From Fagopyrum homotropicum (Eukaryota; Streptophyta; Magnoliopsida; Caryophyllales; Polygonaceae), in contig BSWB01000007.1 in the NCBI GenBank assembly GCA_033239125.1, positions 107,576,082-107,640,081 on the forward strand: 64,000 bases of DNA. Direction: 5' to 3'. The notes under the pieces were generated by a model, which was given only the letters and a program-made list of their open reading frames with translations, did no database searches and was not told the DNA's origin. The stretch's first letter is position 1; every line of letters begins with the position of its first letter. A program made the position numbers and the translations under genes. Positions 45,496-56,371 of this stretch are shown here, in pieces.

Positions 45496-47488
45496 TGTAA
45501 CGTCAAGAATTTTTACTCCGGGTAGTGAGCGAGTTATCGATCTTTCCGCACGCACGACTCAGTCTTTCTGTAGACACGGGATGTTGAGTAACGGGATTTT
45601 ATTCCAAAATCCCATTCCGACCCATCGTTACCCACCTTTACCATTTGGACCCCTCGTTGCTACCACCAAGGAGACAAGGAGGTCAGCTGACCCCTTGTTA
45701 ACTTGGATTTCCCTCTCTCCTCATTTCTTCTTTCACATTAGTTTTATTTTCCCTTCTTCCCTTCTCCTTCATCTCTCTTCTCTTTCTTTTTTTTGGATCT
45801 CTTTGAGTGTGGCCAACAATGGAGAGCTTCTGGATTTAGTGTGGTAAGTCTTTCCTTCTCTCTCTCTTCTTCTTCTTCTTCCATGCTGGACATCTTTTTC
45901 TTCTTCTCTTTTTCTCCATTTCCATGTTTGGAAGCTTTGGGGAGAAGTTCTCTTAAATCCTTTGCATGCATGTGTTCTTAGCTCGATCAGGTCGTGAGGG
46001 AGAGCCTTGATACCGTGGATGATGTTTGGAGAAGACCCAACAAGAGAAGGAGGCCATTGAAGCTCAAGATCCACAATTGAAGACGAAGAAAATGTTGTTT
46101 CTGGAGTTCTACCGTGGGGGCGGGACCAGGCGCCACGGGAGCGGAACCTAGGCAACCGTAGGGGCGGTGAGCAGCGCCGCGGGGCCGTGGCCTTCAACAC
46201 GTAGTCATGCATTTTGTTTCCACAGTTGCGTTTCTTCAACAATAGGCTCTTCTTCTATCTTATTCTTCGTGACTTCCTTAGTTGTAAGGTTATTTCATGC
46301 TAATATCATGCCTAGGATGGACCTAGGGTAGTTGTGAATGCCATCTAGTGGTTGTGAACCTAGGAGTCCTTAAGGCTTGTTGTAGTTGATGGATTCGAGT
46401 ATGATGAGCATGTTGGACTTCCAAGGATAGTATGTCCTATTTGGCTGCGGCATATGATCATGTGAGGTAGTAGCCTGTTGGGAGATTCTTTCATATGTTG
46501 AGAGTGTTGTGAGTATCATGGAATCTAGGATGCGGTCCTAGCATGAGGTTTAGCTGATCTTGCATAGATCATTTGAGTGAAGTCTAAGACTTCTTGAGCG
46601 TGAGCATGTGTTGATACGTACCTTCTTGTGAGCAGGTTGTGAGCTTCTTCTCAAGGGAAGCGAGAGTGTTTTGTGAGTTAGCGTTTGGGACGAGGTAAGT
46701 CTCTGGACTTACTTAACTCGTATTCCTTGTATTAGCGTTGATGCGTGTTTGGTGGTGTGTGTTTATTGTTTATGTTATAACAACTAAACCGGAAATAGGA
46801 CCACCGACATATATATTTTTTGGTCCAAGTGTATGATAATGGGCGGTGACATCACTGCCTAGCTCTTGTGTGAGCTAGGAGGTTCTCGGCAACTAGCCCG
46901 GACGGGTAGACGGTCGGATGCATCAGTACCATTCCTTGCCGGTAAGTAGGGACCAAGGCGAGTTTCAGGAGATTCTCTTGTCACAAAAGAAGTTGAATTA
47001 GAACGGGATATGACTTAATAATAAAAAGATAATAAACCGGACTTGTGTGTTTGGAGCATGTTGCGTGTTATGATGATTTACTTGTGTTTGTGCCTTTCAC
47101 CTTGATTTTAATGCCTTGAATATTAGCTAACGGTTTAAACCGATTGTGTAGATGCGCTGCAGGTTAGGGACGCCGCCGAGTGAGGTGGAAGAGTGGACAG
47201 TCGGGGTCTTCGTACATTATAGGACGGGGATGTTTTGCTTTTGCGTTATGTTGTTGGATTTGTTGATTTATGTATTGGAGTTTTTATCGTTTTGAGGACT
47301 CGGCTGAGATTCCACTTTGTATCTTACGTTTCAGTTTCTCGCGCATACATTATAAACGCTTTAATTATTTGCCTTTATTTGTGCCTTGTTGGAAAGGTCC
47401 GGTGAAATTGTTGTCAAGCTAAGGGTCGGGACCCATTGTGAGGTCTCCGCCCGTAGCATCCCGAGTCCTGCGGATTCAGGGTGTTACA
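45496..47488 (+). repeat. Tekay-like solo LTR (1993 bp)
   Basis: It runs TGTAACGTCAAG to GGGTGTTACA. The flanks are GCTTT (45491-45495) and ACTTT (47489-47493), a 5-bp target duplication with one change. It matches the Tekay-like LTRs at 7407-10736 (GGAGAAGACCCAACAAGAG at 46026, GGGCGGTGACATCACTG at 46842). It has a GC motif cluster at 46105-46195. No internal sequence remains. Confidence 0.85.
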
Positions 47489-47973
47489 ACTTTGAACCGT
47501 GACTAGGAGATGCCTTTCGTTTCCTATAAGAACAACATAACGTAGCCCACGGAGCAGCAAAGGAATTGTTGATTCAAATTCTTTCAAATGTGCTGCTAAA
47601 TGAGCTATGATTACCATCTGCACGATTGTCACTCCTTCTCTCTAAATAATTAAAACCATTTGTACTAATGAACTAAATATTCCACATCTTGAATTTATCA
47701 AAAAATATAATAAACATTTGAAATGCATGATTCTTGGATGTGATTGCATCTTTTGGCATACATGAAATCGTAACAAAAAATATGTATGTGTCCTAAGCCA
47801 TAAACAATTCTTACCTGTAAGGTGTTAGATTGCAAAGGTAATCTATCTTAGTTTCAACTTCAAGTAGTTCACAACTAGTGTCAACCAAGTCACTTGTTTT
47901 GTTTGATCAGCACCTGACGGAGGATACAAGCATTCAAATGCTTGACAACTAGCGTCATCCAACTTAAGATAAT
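47489..47973. other. Body of the PIF/Harbinger-like element between the two solo LTRs
   Basis: 485 bases with nothing coding that I recognise. Confidence 0.5.
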
Positions 47974-49591
47974 TGTTCGCTCTCAGACGTGTGTATAATC
48001 GTGAACGAAATAACTTTAAATCTATAACCTAAGATAAAAGTCTGAAACAATATGTGAACCCGCAGTGTACGGATCAATTGTAATAACGGAAAATACTCCA
48101 GGGTCGAACACATGGACTATGGTGAAACAAAGCACGGTATAATCAGGTTGTCAATCAAAGGCAAAGCAACTGAACAAGATGATATGATAATCAGATAAGG
48201 GAATGCAAATTCTAGAGGTCAAAGCATTCAGTTGTGGTTCTGACTCAAGATTTCTAAGGATAACGTGGACAAAGCTGAGGTTTGCAAGGGAAGGTATTTC
48301 TAAGGTGGAATAGATCACCAGGTAAGTCTCACTACTCACTATCCCAAACCAAAGATCCTTTCACCGGGTAAGGCTCAAGGTACTAAGGAAAGGAACTATA
48401 ATCTCAAACCAACACACCACCTAAGGGGATAGAACTAACCTTTACGGGGTAAGTCTCAGGCTAACTCACAAAGGTAGGATGAAGGCACACTCAAACCCTA
48501 ATAAAGGATAAAGCTTTATTACTTAACAGTCATCATCATAGGTATACAAGCAAATGAATCACCGGGTAAGTCTCATCCTAGGCTTGTGTGTGGACTAGGA
48601 AAGGTACAACAAAGATAGGATTTGGCAAAGTAAAACCTAAACTCAGGTTTGGTTCAGATAAGGTTACGCCTCGCTCAGTTCATATCTGATCTCGGTCGAG
48701 ATGTTCTATGAACCAACCGAGGTGAGGTTCGGCTAAGGTTTCGCTTGAGCTTTCAGGGTCCACTAAGGTAAAGCCTCATTCTTTCATCGTCTTTCTCACA
48801 ACCTTCAGCCAATCACCCTATAATCGCACAAGAATTTAGCCAATAATCATCATGATAATAACAATCAAATATATGAAGAAAGAATCAATAATCAAACAAG
48901 AAAACCTTAACACAAAGGTCTCAATAATCACGCAATCATACAAACAAACAATCCAAACAATCAGCAAATTGTGTTCCTCAATAACAAACCAAAAGACAAC
49001 AATCAAGGTTCCTAAGAAAACCTTACAACTTCCTTCAAAAAAAGCCTTCAACTTTCACTTCCAAGCTATCTTCCTTCAACTTCCTTCCTTCCTTAGAATA
49101 TCTCTAATCTCCAAACTAATCAGCAAACCAAACATACTTCCATTCAGAATATATCTTCCAATTTATAGAAGAATCACTTGCCAAAAATAAAAGATCTCAT
49201 GGGCCATGGGCCGTGCGTCTCGATCCAGGCCTAGCGAAGCATCTCGGTCGAAATGATCTTGGGGTCAACCGAGGTGAACTTCAGCCATGTACAAATCTCT
49301 CAAAACTGGTCCAATATCAAACTTCTATCCAACTTCCATGGTTCCTATGCCTTCCTTGTAGCTCCTCAATGCTCCATAATGTAGCTCCAATGACTCCTTA
49401 GATCTCTTGGCTCCATATCGCTCTAAAACATGTCATTTTCCCTACAATTACAACAAACTAGGTGTAGACCTCGATTCTTGCAAAGGTAAACAAAACGACA
49501 TAATCATCAAGAATATACAGCTTGCATGCAGATTTATGAAGATAAAACGTCCAAACCAAACCCGAAACATAGACTATAATGCATGCTATCA
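47974..49591 (-). repeat. Athila-type solo LTR (1618 bp)
   Basis: On the minus strand it runs TGATAGCATGCATTATAG to GAGAGCGAACA, with the same termini and almost the same length as the solo LTR at 8203-9817 (1615 bp). The GAACCCGCAGTGTACGGATC block (48056) is shared. The flanks are ATAAT and CTAAT (4 of 5). CTATAAATTGG on the minus strand (about 49158-49168) is a likely TATA box. The motif clusters at 48690-48740 and 49200-49285 are of ATCTCGGTCGAGAT type. Confidence 0.8.
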
Positions 49592-50462
49592 CTAATCAGC
49601 TAGGGAGTGAAAATCAGCTGAACTTGCTTTTAAGCTATTATTATACAAGCTAGAATTGAAGATAATGGTGGCGATCAAGCGAGTGGGAGCTTTCTTGCTG
49701 AAGCTCATAGACACATGTTATTTCTAAGGGTACTTTCGTAATCTATCAGTAAAGAACCTGTTTCAATAATCTGATATCAAACACTTAAAATTTACGGAAA
49801 AAAAATCTCTAACAATACCCTTCCCCAACAATCCAAAGAATCTCCATCCCAAATAATCTAAAAAAAGAATACCCATACAATGCCAAACATGCCCTAACAC
49901 ACACAAGAACAACTTAGAAATAACTCACAAGTATTCAATCAAAAGCTTTCTTTTGATTGAATTAAAATAAATAAAAACACAAACTTCGTAAGCGAAGCAG
50001 CCAGTATCTCACAATATTGTGGAAATTATAATCAATCAAATCTACCTATGAATGTAGTCCTCTAAGGCTATTTATAGGAGAAATTCCTCTAAAAAGATAA
50101 AATAAAAGGAATGAAATATAATCCTATTAATCAATCCTAACAAATATACCTTTAGAATGTTTAGAGCTTTAAAGGTATTAAAATAATAAAGGATAATTGT
50201 CAGTATTTTAACTGATCTGATCGAGATTCCGCTCGTGCTTTCACCATATTATAAATCTCAGTCTGATTTTCATAATCTCGGCCAAAATTTCTCAAAGGGA
50301 ACCGAGATTTGCCCAAGCCATGCAATTCTCCATTCTACGAGATGCTCTACTGCTTGAGTCTTGCTAGCAACCTCTCCTTGAGTATCTCCTACTCTTCTAC
50401 TAGTGATGGATCCATGCAATGTAGTAGATGTTAATGATGGTCCCTCATCACACCCCCCCCAA

Positions 50463-50690
50463 TTGTTCCAAGGTGCTTTGTTTGTATATTATCAGTGCAA
50501 GACATCACCCGATACTTATATATGGGAGACCCGTCATGTGAGGAACTATATGCTAGATTTATCACCCGATACTTATATATGGGAGACCCGTCATGTGTTC
50601 GTATGTTTAAGCTCGGTTCAAGGTGCTTTGTTTGTATATTATCAGTGCAAGACATCACTCGATACATGCACTCGTATGTTCGAAAATGTG
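50463..50690 (+). repeat. Two nested direct duplications
   Basis: AAGGTGCTTTGTTTGTATAT and the following 25 bases occur at 50469 and 50621. ATCACCCGATACTTATATAT, followed by GGGAGACCCGTCATGTG, occurs at 50503 and 50561. The copies are nearly identical, so the duplications are recent. They lie just outside LTR copy B. Confidence 0.85.
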
Positions 50691-50729
50691 AACCATATAT
50701 ATTGCGAGAGTCATGGATGTGCATCGGTT

Positions 50730-52020
50730 CAAGATATGGGCCATCTCTTGCGATTCGGCATATTACGGTACGACGATAGTTCAAATATTTCAGCTTTTAT
50801 TTCAAATAAATTTTGTAATAGAACCAAGTTTGTGTCAACATGTTTTTTTGATAACGTTCTCAACACGTTGGGACCGCGCATCCACAAATGCTTGAGGAGG
50901 GGACCCAACCGACGACTCAACCTATATTGTGATTGAGAGGGACGTTTGGTGGTTATGAGCCCGACAATCAAGTGGCATGGCATTGGATATGCATCTAGAA
51001 AAAAAGGGATAGTCTTCAATAGCCCAAGCTCCCTATCTGGCACTATCACCTCCAATCGGTATTTAGACTCTTGACACAACCCTTCGACCTGATGCAAAAT
51101 CCCATTGTATGTATCCACACTATAAATGCAAAACCTAAGTGAAATGTCAAGTCAGTGCATGTTTGACGGACAGTCTCCAAAATTTACATTTTGAACCTAA
51201 AAGATGAAATAAATAAATTAATTACATTAATAACTCAAAGTAATAAAATGGTGAAAATTACTGTATTTAATCTTACATGTTGGTGTTGTAGGTGACGTCC
51301 TTGACCATTGCGTGATGAAATTTATCCCATACTTTGATCGATTATTCATGGAAAAATGTAATTTCTTGCAAGCATCCATCACTAGATTATCTAAAATCGA
51401 AAATGAATTTTCCTTCCACCAACATGTTGAATAATTATTGTGTCGGGATCATTACTCCTTGTTTGAACCTTCGAATCCTGGCCAGCGCATTGTATACATG
51501 TTGCCTCCCCAACCAATATCTCCGTAATTTTGCCTCAAGATCTCATGAAGAACGTTCGATGTCGAACCTGCCATTGTTGTCCTTTCCACGTCGAGAAGTT
51601 TCTCACTCGTCAAAGGGCCGTCAAAAGTATGACCTTCTAGGTGTTTTGCTAAATCTTGGTTATGAAATCCACAATGAACCGCCAAATGCCACACATCTTT
51701 ATATCCATTTAACTAAAATGGACAACCACATTTCTTAGAATGATTGCGACGAGACTTTACCGTCACATCATTTGTATCGATAACTTTTCTCCTTCAACTC
51801 TTCTTGCTCCCTGATTGTTCACAAGCTAAGTGCACCATATCGTAAGTCCGTATTTCTGGCGCTTTTCATGACCGTTTTATTGTTAGCACCATAAAATATT
51901 TCATCTTCTCAGTCCGAGCCCAAGCAATCATGAAATCTCTATATTTTCACAATTGGTCGGTTGCGAATATCCACAAATAATCAAGCCCATCATTTTGGTC
52001 AAATGAAGGATCATCATAAG
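50730..52020 (-). pseudogene. MULE transposase remnant with FAR1-like N-terminal region
   Basis: On the minus strand the order is DYLWIFATDQL and WARTEKMKYF (51930-52010), then RKVIDTNDVTVKSRRNHSKK with CGCPF (FAR1-like zinc region), then CGFHNQDLAKHLEGHTFDG (51640-51700). This last is the near-universal CGxHNH.LA.xLEGH.Y.GRL block of plant MULE transposases. VKDVTYNTNM (51270-51300) has the first catalytic Asp and is followed by a donor-like break. VIVPDRELGLLKTIPFFLDA (51000-51056) has the second. Scattered stops and frame changes make it dead. Its N-terminal neighbour to 52700 shows no further motif. Confidence 0.65.
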
Positions 52021-55000
52021 TTTAAATAAAATAAAAATAAAAATAGGTTTTACACGAATCAAAAATGCAAAATAAGAAAATTTATAGGTTTCAAAATAAT
52101 ATTTTTATATTATACATGAATTTGACTTGTAAGTCTTTCGTTCGAACAACTTCAAGACTTGGTGGTTTGGTAAGAACAAAACTACCCAACTCTTTCAAGC
52201 ATCTCTTTAAACTCATAACTCCCAAACTCTCTTCAAACTTCTCTTAAACTACACATAAAAAATGATATTCATCTTTCAAAGAACATCCTAAACGTACTCG
52301 TGAACAACGAGATAAAGGCACAATTGTACCTAATACAAACGTAAAATATGAATCTCGACGGATCAAAAGAAATAGGATGTTGAACCTCGATGGAGCAAAC
52401 GAGCTCGGAAAGAGACAACTTTTGGACATTAGTTGATAACGGGTTTCCTGTTAGAGAGCACCAAGAACTTATGCAAACATTATGTCTACACCAGATGCAC
52501 TTACTTGAAAGAAAGCAATAAAAAGTGAGATTGAGTCAATTATGCAAAACCATACATGTGATTTGGTCGACTTACTAGAAGAGTGTAAAGCACTTGGAAG
52601 CAAATGTATTTTCAAAAATAAGTTGAATACCAATTGACAATGACAATGATATGAGAAATTAATACCCAAAAATGAATGTATTAAATGCACCTTGAGATAT
52701 TTAATTATCGAGATCTTTTCCCACATCCCTAGACTGATGAGACACCATATATATAGAAATATGCATATTATGGTTAATTAAGATTATGAAGAGACACTAA
52801 ACCGTTTGCTAGACCACACACGTGCACGAGCACGCGCCGAGGCGTTGTGCGTTTCACCGGTTCGTGGGAATGAATTCGTGCCAAGGGCCTTATTGCCTCA
52901 ATAGTGGATCACTTACCTGTCATTTTGTTTTTCGGATGGTCTAACACCTTCCTTACCTGTTTGACTGAAAGTTAAATGCAAGCCCAATCCGCCTAGTCCA
53001 ACCCATATTTGGTCTAATCCATTCATTTGCATATTATCCACTCGCCAAGATATGTTGACCTATTCGTGCAGGAATGAGTGGACGAGAGTGAATCTCTCCA
53101 ACTATCAAGTTCTTCCAGTCTCCTAAAAAATGAGGCCTCATACGGTAATTCTACACACCTCACACAATAATATCTTGCTATCTTTTTTTACTCTCCCTAC
53201 TCCAATTTTATGAGTCTGGGAGTACTCCACCGGCGACGGTTCTCGTAGGCTTCTAAAGTTGGTTAAGCAATCTGAAGCAAAGGATAGTTGTATCTTGAAA
53301 TTCTTAATCGATCAAAATCCTTCTTAATAGGGGAGATTTTAGGATTTAGTAAAGAGTGTTTGCCTCTTCCACACCTTTCCGATCCAGATTTGTACGATTG
53401 AATTAGTTCTAAACTTCCCTTACAATTCTCAATATTGAAGTCCTACAAAGCTAGTGTTTTTTAGAGTTATAACTCGGATTCATGATTTATATTCTCATCA
53501 TCTAGTATGCCATTAGACCTTAAATATTTATAAGAAATGTAAAAGGGAATGAAGCTTATATTCTAAACTCGATGGTTGTATGTAAAATGTCTTTTGGGAC
53601 TTCTGATATTTTAGATTAAGATTTTTCAATTAATAGCCTTTTTTGAATATTTTGATCATGACATACTAAAAAATAGATGATAGTTGTTTAAGAGGTGACG
53701 TTACAAGAAAACAAATAGTGATTTCAAGTAAGAAAGTTTGATATTACATTCAAAGAAATTTTTTTTGCTACAAGTTTATAAAATACATCTCAAGGACTTG
53801 TAAGTTATATGATGTAACAACATTAAAGATTGCAATCCTTGCCACATAAGACATATAAGAGAATATGACAGTTGGAAAAGATCTTAAGCTACTCGAAAGT
53901 AATAGTGTTGTATATTAAAAAATTATATAATTTGTAACTAAATAGTAGTCTTCAATGTTAGAACGTTATACCTTATTTATAATTACATGGTGGCAAAGGA
54001 CGAGAGAGGTTTCAAGAGCATAAGACACCTATGTATATGTTTCTCATTGAATACAATGATACCATATTTGTTTAAAATTTATTTAATTTTGCTTTAAAGT
54101 TTTTATATTTGAATGGTGCTGTGGCCATTTGGATTGTAACATGTCACAATAAATAGTGGATTACAATACTTCCTCTTTGGTTACTGTTATTCAAACCGAG
54201 CCGCGTGATTCGGTCTGAACCGAACCGACAACCAACATTTTAGGTTCAGATTCAGGTTTTTATATATAAGAAAATAAGATTGAATTTTGTTTTGTTTCCG
54301 GGTAATAACTTCTAAACCGATTGTCTAAACTACAAAAACCAATTTTTTTTATTTTTAAAAAAGAGTCAATTTAAATTTAATGGTTCAGTCCTCACTCAGT
54401 AAGTCTTATAGTGAACCTATTCTTCTAAACTTTTTTTTTGCATTGTTGAGTGTTTAGTGAAATCTAATCAATTCGATTTTGTTTTATGGAACTTTCTTAT
54501 TTCGTGAGTATATAGGTCTAACTCGTTTCGATTTTCTACAATTCTTCACTTCTTTGTGTGCCTTCAGTTCACCATTCCGATCATGCTTATAGACAACAAT
54601 TCCTTTGTCTAACATAAAAGGTATTGATTGATGTTGCTCTTCTTCTATGGTTTTGTTCTTCCAATATTTTTATTTAGTGTCAATGTAATTCTTTTCTTCT
54701 TGTTTATCCTTCACCCTATCCTTTTGTTTGGTGTATGTTGATTGTCATTTATGACCTAAATATCGATCATATTATTGATTTTCTTCTTACATGTGCAGAA
54801 CTGTTGATATTACAAAAAAAAAAAAAAATCATGTCTAAGTGTCTATACACAATAGTTTTTTTGTTTCTCTACAATCTAGATATTTTATGTTCTTTTGCGT
54901 AATAGTTTCTTGATTTTCCTCTTACTAACATTGATTTGTAGTTTTCAATGAGTGTTTCATTGATTTGCACATAAATGTAAACACCGATTGGAGTAAAATT

Positions 55001-55128
55001 GAACACATTGATATGTAGTTTCCACTTTCTAGTGAGTTATTCACATATTTAGTGACTTGTGCATAAGAAAAATGTAGGGAAAACTCGCGCGTTTTTTTAC
55101 TTCCATTGAGTATATATAAACGGGTATT
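52021..55128. other. AT-rich intergenic stretch without recognisable genes
   Basis: I found no domain, transposon terminus or repeat array here. Short hydrophobic frames on both strands are of the length expected by chance in AT-rich DNA. A CCGAACCGAC-type stretch at 54195-54220 is only suggestive of a decayed transposon end. Confidence 0.5.
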
Positions 55129-55608
55129 TGTTGCACACTCGCATACCAACCTCACTTACAAGCTCTTATTAGAAGCCTTTATTACTCTCTTATTAGAAGC
55201 TCTTATTAAAAGCCTTTATTACACATGAGGGGTGACCTCCCCTATTTATATTCATTGTCACTTCCTCTATGGGAAGGTTCCGGACCTCGATTTCCTAGGT
55301 CATTCCGGAGCCTTCTCACTCTATCCTATACAAGTATAGAACTCTCCCCAGATTTCTAATCTAGTCTACATGGTTCCATCGAGTTCTAGATGTCTCCATC
55401 ATCTTCCGGGGTGATTCGTCTCCTTCCCGAAGGTTCCTCCACGTTCCGGAATATTCCGCATCATTCTAGAAGGTTCCACCATTTTCATGAAATTCCACAT
55501 CCTTCTGAAACGTTTCATCACCTTCTGAAATATTCCGCCTTCTTCCGGAATGTTCCTCCGCATTCTTCCGGAATGTTCCTCCGCCTTCCGGAGTAACCCA
55601 TTATCACA
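55129..55608 (-). repeat. Candidate Copia-type LTR with heat-shock-element array (480 bp)
   Basis: On the minus strand it runs TGTGATAATGGGTTACTCCG to GTGTGCAACA, with TG/CA ends. A TATA box (GAATATAAATAGGGG) lies at about 55231-55245 on the minus strand. About 160 bases upstream of that lies a 20-bp-periodic array of HSE-like units. The flanks (GTATT and ATATA) do not form a target duplication, so the ends are tentative. A Copia protease remnant on the same strand lies 340 bases to the right. Confidence 0.45.
55404..55598 (-). promoter_or_regulatory. Heat-shock-element-like array, about ten units, period 20 bp
   Basis: Exact three-box elements TTCnnGAAnnTTC occur at 55424, 55444, 55464, 55543 and 55566 (for example TTCCGGAATGTTC, twice). 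Near matches with the same spacing start at 55404, 55484, 55503, 55523 and 55586. Three alternating GAA/TTC boxes with 2-bp spacers are the consensus for heat-shock transcription factors. Confidence 0.6.
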
Positions 55609-55615
55609 ATATATA

Positions 55616-55853
55616 TATATAGAGAGAGGTTGACTTCCATGTAAACAACTCTTACCATGTAAAATGATAACAACCTCTATCCGTTAGATCGTTAAATAGA
55701 TGGGTGAGCTTAGACGATATTAAAGGAAAAAAAATCGTGTTATTAATGGAAGAAATATTTGCCGGACCTGACTCTATATATTCGGCAGTATAGTCACATA
55801 TATTCGGTGATTACATGTTCACATGGTAAGAGTTGTTTACATATGAGTCAAGA

Positions 55854-55866
<13 letters not shown>
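55616..55866. mobile_element. MITE with long terminal inverted repeats
   Basis: TTGACTTCCATGTAAACAAC, continuing CTCTTACCATGTAAAA (55630-55664), is mirrored at 55816-55851 by the complement TTGACTCATATGTAAACAAC, continuing TCTTACCATGTGAAC. About 30 of 35 positions match. The repeats extend outward into TATATATAGA on both sides, so the target duplication may be TA-rich and cannot be fixed. The central part (CCGTTAGATCGTTAAATAGA) has no frame. Confidence 0.8.
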
Positions 55867-55891
<25 letters not shown>

Positions 55892-55949
55892 TTATCATAA
55901 CAATTCATCCCTTAATTCATATTTCCAAATATCTCCACAACATCCAAAA

Positions 55950-56371
55950 ATCTCACCTTCGTTTGCTACTTAGTTATGGTGTCACTACATCCTTTTTGCA
56001 TTTGTTTGCCATCTAAGAAGTAAATGTTCTTCTCATCCCTGCGGTCTCGCATCACCAAGCATCCCCCTGAACATCTTGCACCATTTCCTCATCCCGACAA
56101 ACTTATACCCCTCCATCTTCATCGAACCCAATGAGATGACATTCACGTTTGCCGATGGCACATACCTCATATTGCACATAGTGTGGCTTGTACTATTGTG
56201 AATCCTCATCGGCACACTTCCGGTACCTTCGACTTTCAACTTCTCACTGCCAATTGAGTTGAATTGACCAAACTCTGCACGAGTCTCCAAGGGGTCAAAG
56301 ATTGTTTGGTCTCGACACACATGCATCGAGGTTGCACTATCCATCACCCACTCTTTATTTGTCTTGACAAC
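55950..56371 (-). pseudogene. Copia protease and gag-pre-integrase remnant
   Basis: KEWVMDSATSMHVCRDQ (56330-56370) is the Copia protease active-site region, with DSA in place of the usual DSG. FNSIGSEKLKVEGTGSVP and MRYVPSANVNVISLGSM follow. After a frame change at about 56050, EKNIYFLDGKQMQKGCS matches the start of the gag-pre-integrase domain. The right end is cut by the Tekay-like LTR at 56372. The rest of the polyprotein is absent. Confidence 0.75.

Larger units (their letters stand above)
44774..49894 (+). mobile_element. PIF/Harbinger-like (Tourist-type) element, non-autonomous, with two nested solo LTRs
   Basis: The terminal inverted repeats are GACCCTGTTTGGTATTGTAT and, at the right end on the complement, GGGCATGTTTGGCATTGTAT (16 of 20 identical). 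The flanks are TAA (44771-44773) and TAA (49895-49897), while the sister LTR has a single TAA at that point, so the 3-bp target duplication is proved by an empty site. TAA/TTA duplications with such termini are typical of PIF/Harbinger. Without the nested LTRs the body is about 1.5 kb and has no transposase. Confidence 0.8.
44397..50450 (-). repeat. 933-bp LTR, copy B (inverted, split by a DNA transposon)
   Basis: On the minus strand it runs TGATGAGGGACC (from 50450) to CGCATCA (44397). The homology with copy A stops at 44773 and resumes at 49895. Without the insertion it is 931 bases. A C-run at 50451-50460 (G-run on the minus strand) resembles a polypurine tract, which would make this the 3' LTR of a minus-strand element. 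However, no pol lies to its right, so a solo or rearranged LTR is equally possible. The flanks (GTATT and CACCC) are not a target duplication. Confidence 0.75.

Noticed and set aside
45744..46242. 75- and 157-codon minus-strand frames
   Set aside because: They lie inside the Tekay-like solo LTR and reflect CT-rich runs (Lys/Glu-rich antisense).
50403..50936. 177-codon plus-strand frame
   Set aside because: It runs from inside an LTR through nested duplications and across the antisense of the MULE transposase. It has no domain.
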